From positions 1 to 6,362 of the forward strand of contig SKIM01000053.1 of assembly GCA_007116445.1 (NCBI GenBank): DNA of 6,362 nt. The letters are read 5' to 3'. Position 1 is the stretch's first letter, and the number at the start of each line of letters is the position of its first letter. Positions 5,753 to 6,362 of the stretch are shown here, piece after piece. The notes below the pieces were generated by a model. It did no database searches and had not been told where the DNA came from. It saw only the letters and a list, made by a program, of their open reading frames with translations. The position numbers were made by a program, and so were the translations under genes. The stretch comes from Natronohydrobacter sp. (GTDB lineage: Bacteria; Pseudomonadota; Alphaproteobacteria; Rhodobacterales; Rhodobacteraceae).

Positions 5753-6362
5753 TCAATCTGCGGTCAACAACGGCGGGTTGTTGCCAGTGATCTGCTTGGC
5801 ATCCGGCCCGTCGATAATCAGAGCAATTTCGCCGTCGCGCAGTCGCACTTGGACAACACCGCCTTTTGCCAGCTTCCCAAAGAGCAATTCTTCAGCCAGG
5901 GGCTTCTTGATATGCTCTTGAATGACCCGCGCGAGAGGCCGTGCACCCATCTTGTCGTCATAGCCCTTCTCGGCCAGCCAGGCAGCGGCGTCATCGCTCA
6001 GGTCGATGGTCACATTCCGGTCAAGCAATTGCGCCTCAAGCTGCAGGACGAATTTCTCGACCACCATCATGATGACCTCACGCGGCAGGGGGGCGAAACT
6101 GATAACCGCGTCAAGTCGGTTGCGGAATTCCGGTGTGAAGGTCCGCTCGATTGCCATTGTGTCCTCGCCTTCACGGCGATCGCGCCCGAAACCGATCGCC
6201 GCTTTCGCCTGCTCTGCCGCACCGGCATTCGAGGTCATGATCAGGATCACATTACGGAAATTCACCGTCCTGCCGTTGTGATCGGTCAGTTGCCCATGAT
6301 CCATGACCTGCAGCAGGATATTGTAGACATCCGGGTGCGCCTTTTCCATTTCGTCGAGCAAC
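5753..6362 (-). CDS. clpA: ClpA, ATP-dependent Clp protease ATP-binding subunit (C-terminal part)
   Basis: About 202 C-terminal residues are visible; the rest runs off the right edge. The sequence matches the second AAA+ module (D2) of ClpA. It begins inside Walker B (LLDEMEKAHPD). Then come sensor 1 (MTSNAG), the ClpP-docking tripeptide IGF in AAIGFGRD, an arginine-finger segment TPEFRNRLD, and sensor 2 GARPLAR in the C-terminal small domain. The HGQLTDHNGR and KKPLAEELLFG stretches are close to E. coli ClpA. ClpB lacks the IGL/IGF loop, which argues against it. ClpA hexamers unfold substrates, including N-degron proteins delivered by ClpS, and feed them to ClpP in the cytoplasm. The last visible codon at the window edge is TTG for leucine, inside the gene, not a start. 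The gene ends at TGA (5753-5755) and is followed by an intrinsic terminator. Confidence 0.96.
   Translation of the reverse strand, partial: LLDEMEKAHPDVYNILLQVMDHGQLTDHNGRTVNFRNVILIMTSNAGAAEQAKAAIGFGRDRREGEDTMAIERTFTPEFRNRLDAVISFAPLPREVIMMVVEKFVLQLEAQLLDRNVTIDLSDDAAAWLAEKGYDDKMGARPLARVIQEHIKKPLAEELLFGKLAKGGVVQVRLRDGEIALIIDGPDAKQITGNNPPLLTAD

Noticed and set aside
1..6362. CRISPR array, insertion sequence or integrase
   Set aside because: No regularly spaced direct repeats, no terminal inverted repeats flanking a transposase, and no recombinase motifs were seen on either strand.

Overview
The window looks like a piece of an alphaproteobacterial chromosome, most likely from the Rhodobacteraceae or a close relative. 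This rests on a GC-rich base composition with strongly GC-biased third codon positions, a ClpA C-terminus with an IGF-type loop, a rhomboid protease starting MLIPIRDHNP, and a COG4307-type zinc metallopeptidase. These are resemblances read by eye; no database search was possible.

Layout: a complete tRNA-Thr(GGT) with encoded CCA lies at 40-114 on the + strand. About 930 bases without a clear large gene follow (115-1050). They hold several stem-loops, including an 11-bp perfect inverted repeat at 487-544, and two possible small ORFs (581-742 and 747-893), each with a Shine-Dalgarno sequence. The largest gene (1051-3252, +) encodes a 733-residue OLD-family ATPase. Its ATP-binding motifs look intact, but its C-terminal TOPRIM nuclease-like domain has lost key acidic residues. 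A 313-base gap holds a long inverted repeat and a cluster of AACGCA hexamers. Next come a small polar, probably disordered 97-residue protein (3566-3859, +) and a zinc-ribbon metallopeptidase (3909-4895, +), probably one transcription unit. Tail to tail with it, only 7 bases away, is a rhomboid intramembrane serine protease (4903-5679, -). Upstream of that, on the same strand, is the 3' part of clpA (5753 to the window edge), with a good intrinsic terminator between the two.

How the genes relate: the right half is rich in proteolysis genes (ClpA unfoldase, rhomboid, soluble metallopeptidase) and looks like ordinary core genome. The left half, with a tRNA, a structured non-coding stretch, possible micro-ORFs and a lone OLD-type ATPase, looks more like an accessory or defence-type insertion beside a tRNA. 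No integrase, direct repeat of the tRNA end, or helicase partner is visible. The most notable observation is the OLD-family ATPase whose TOPRIM catalytic signature appears disabled. If correct, this would be an ATPase that senses or binds rather than cleaves DNA, or one that relies on another nuclease.
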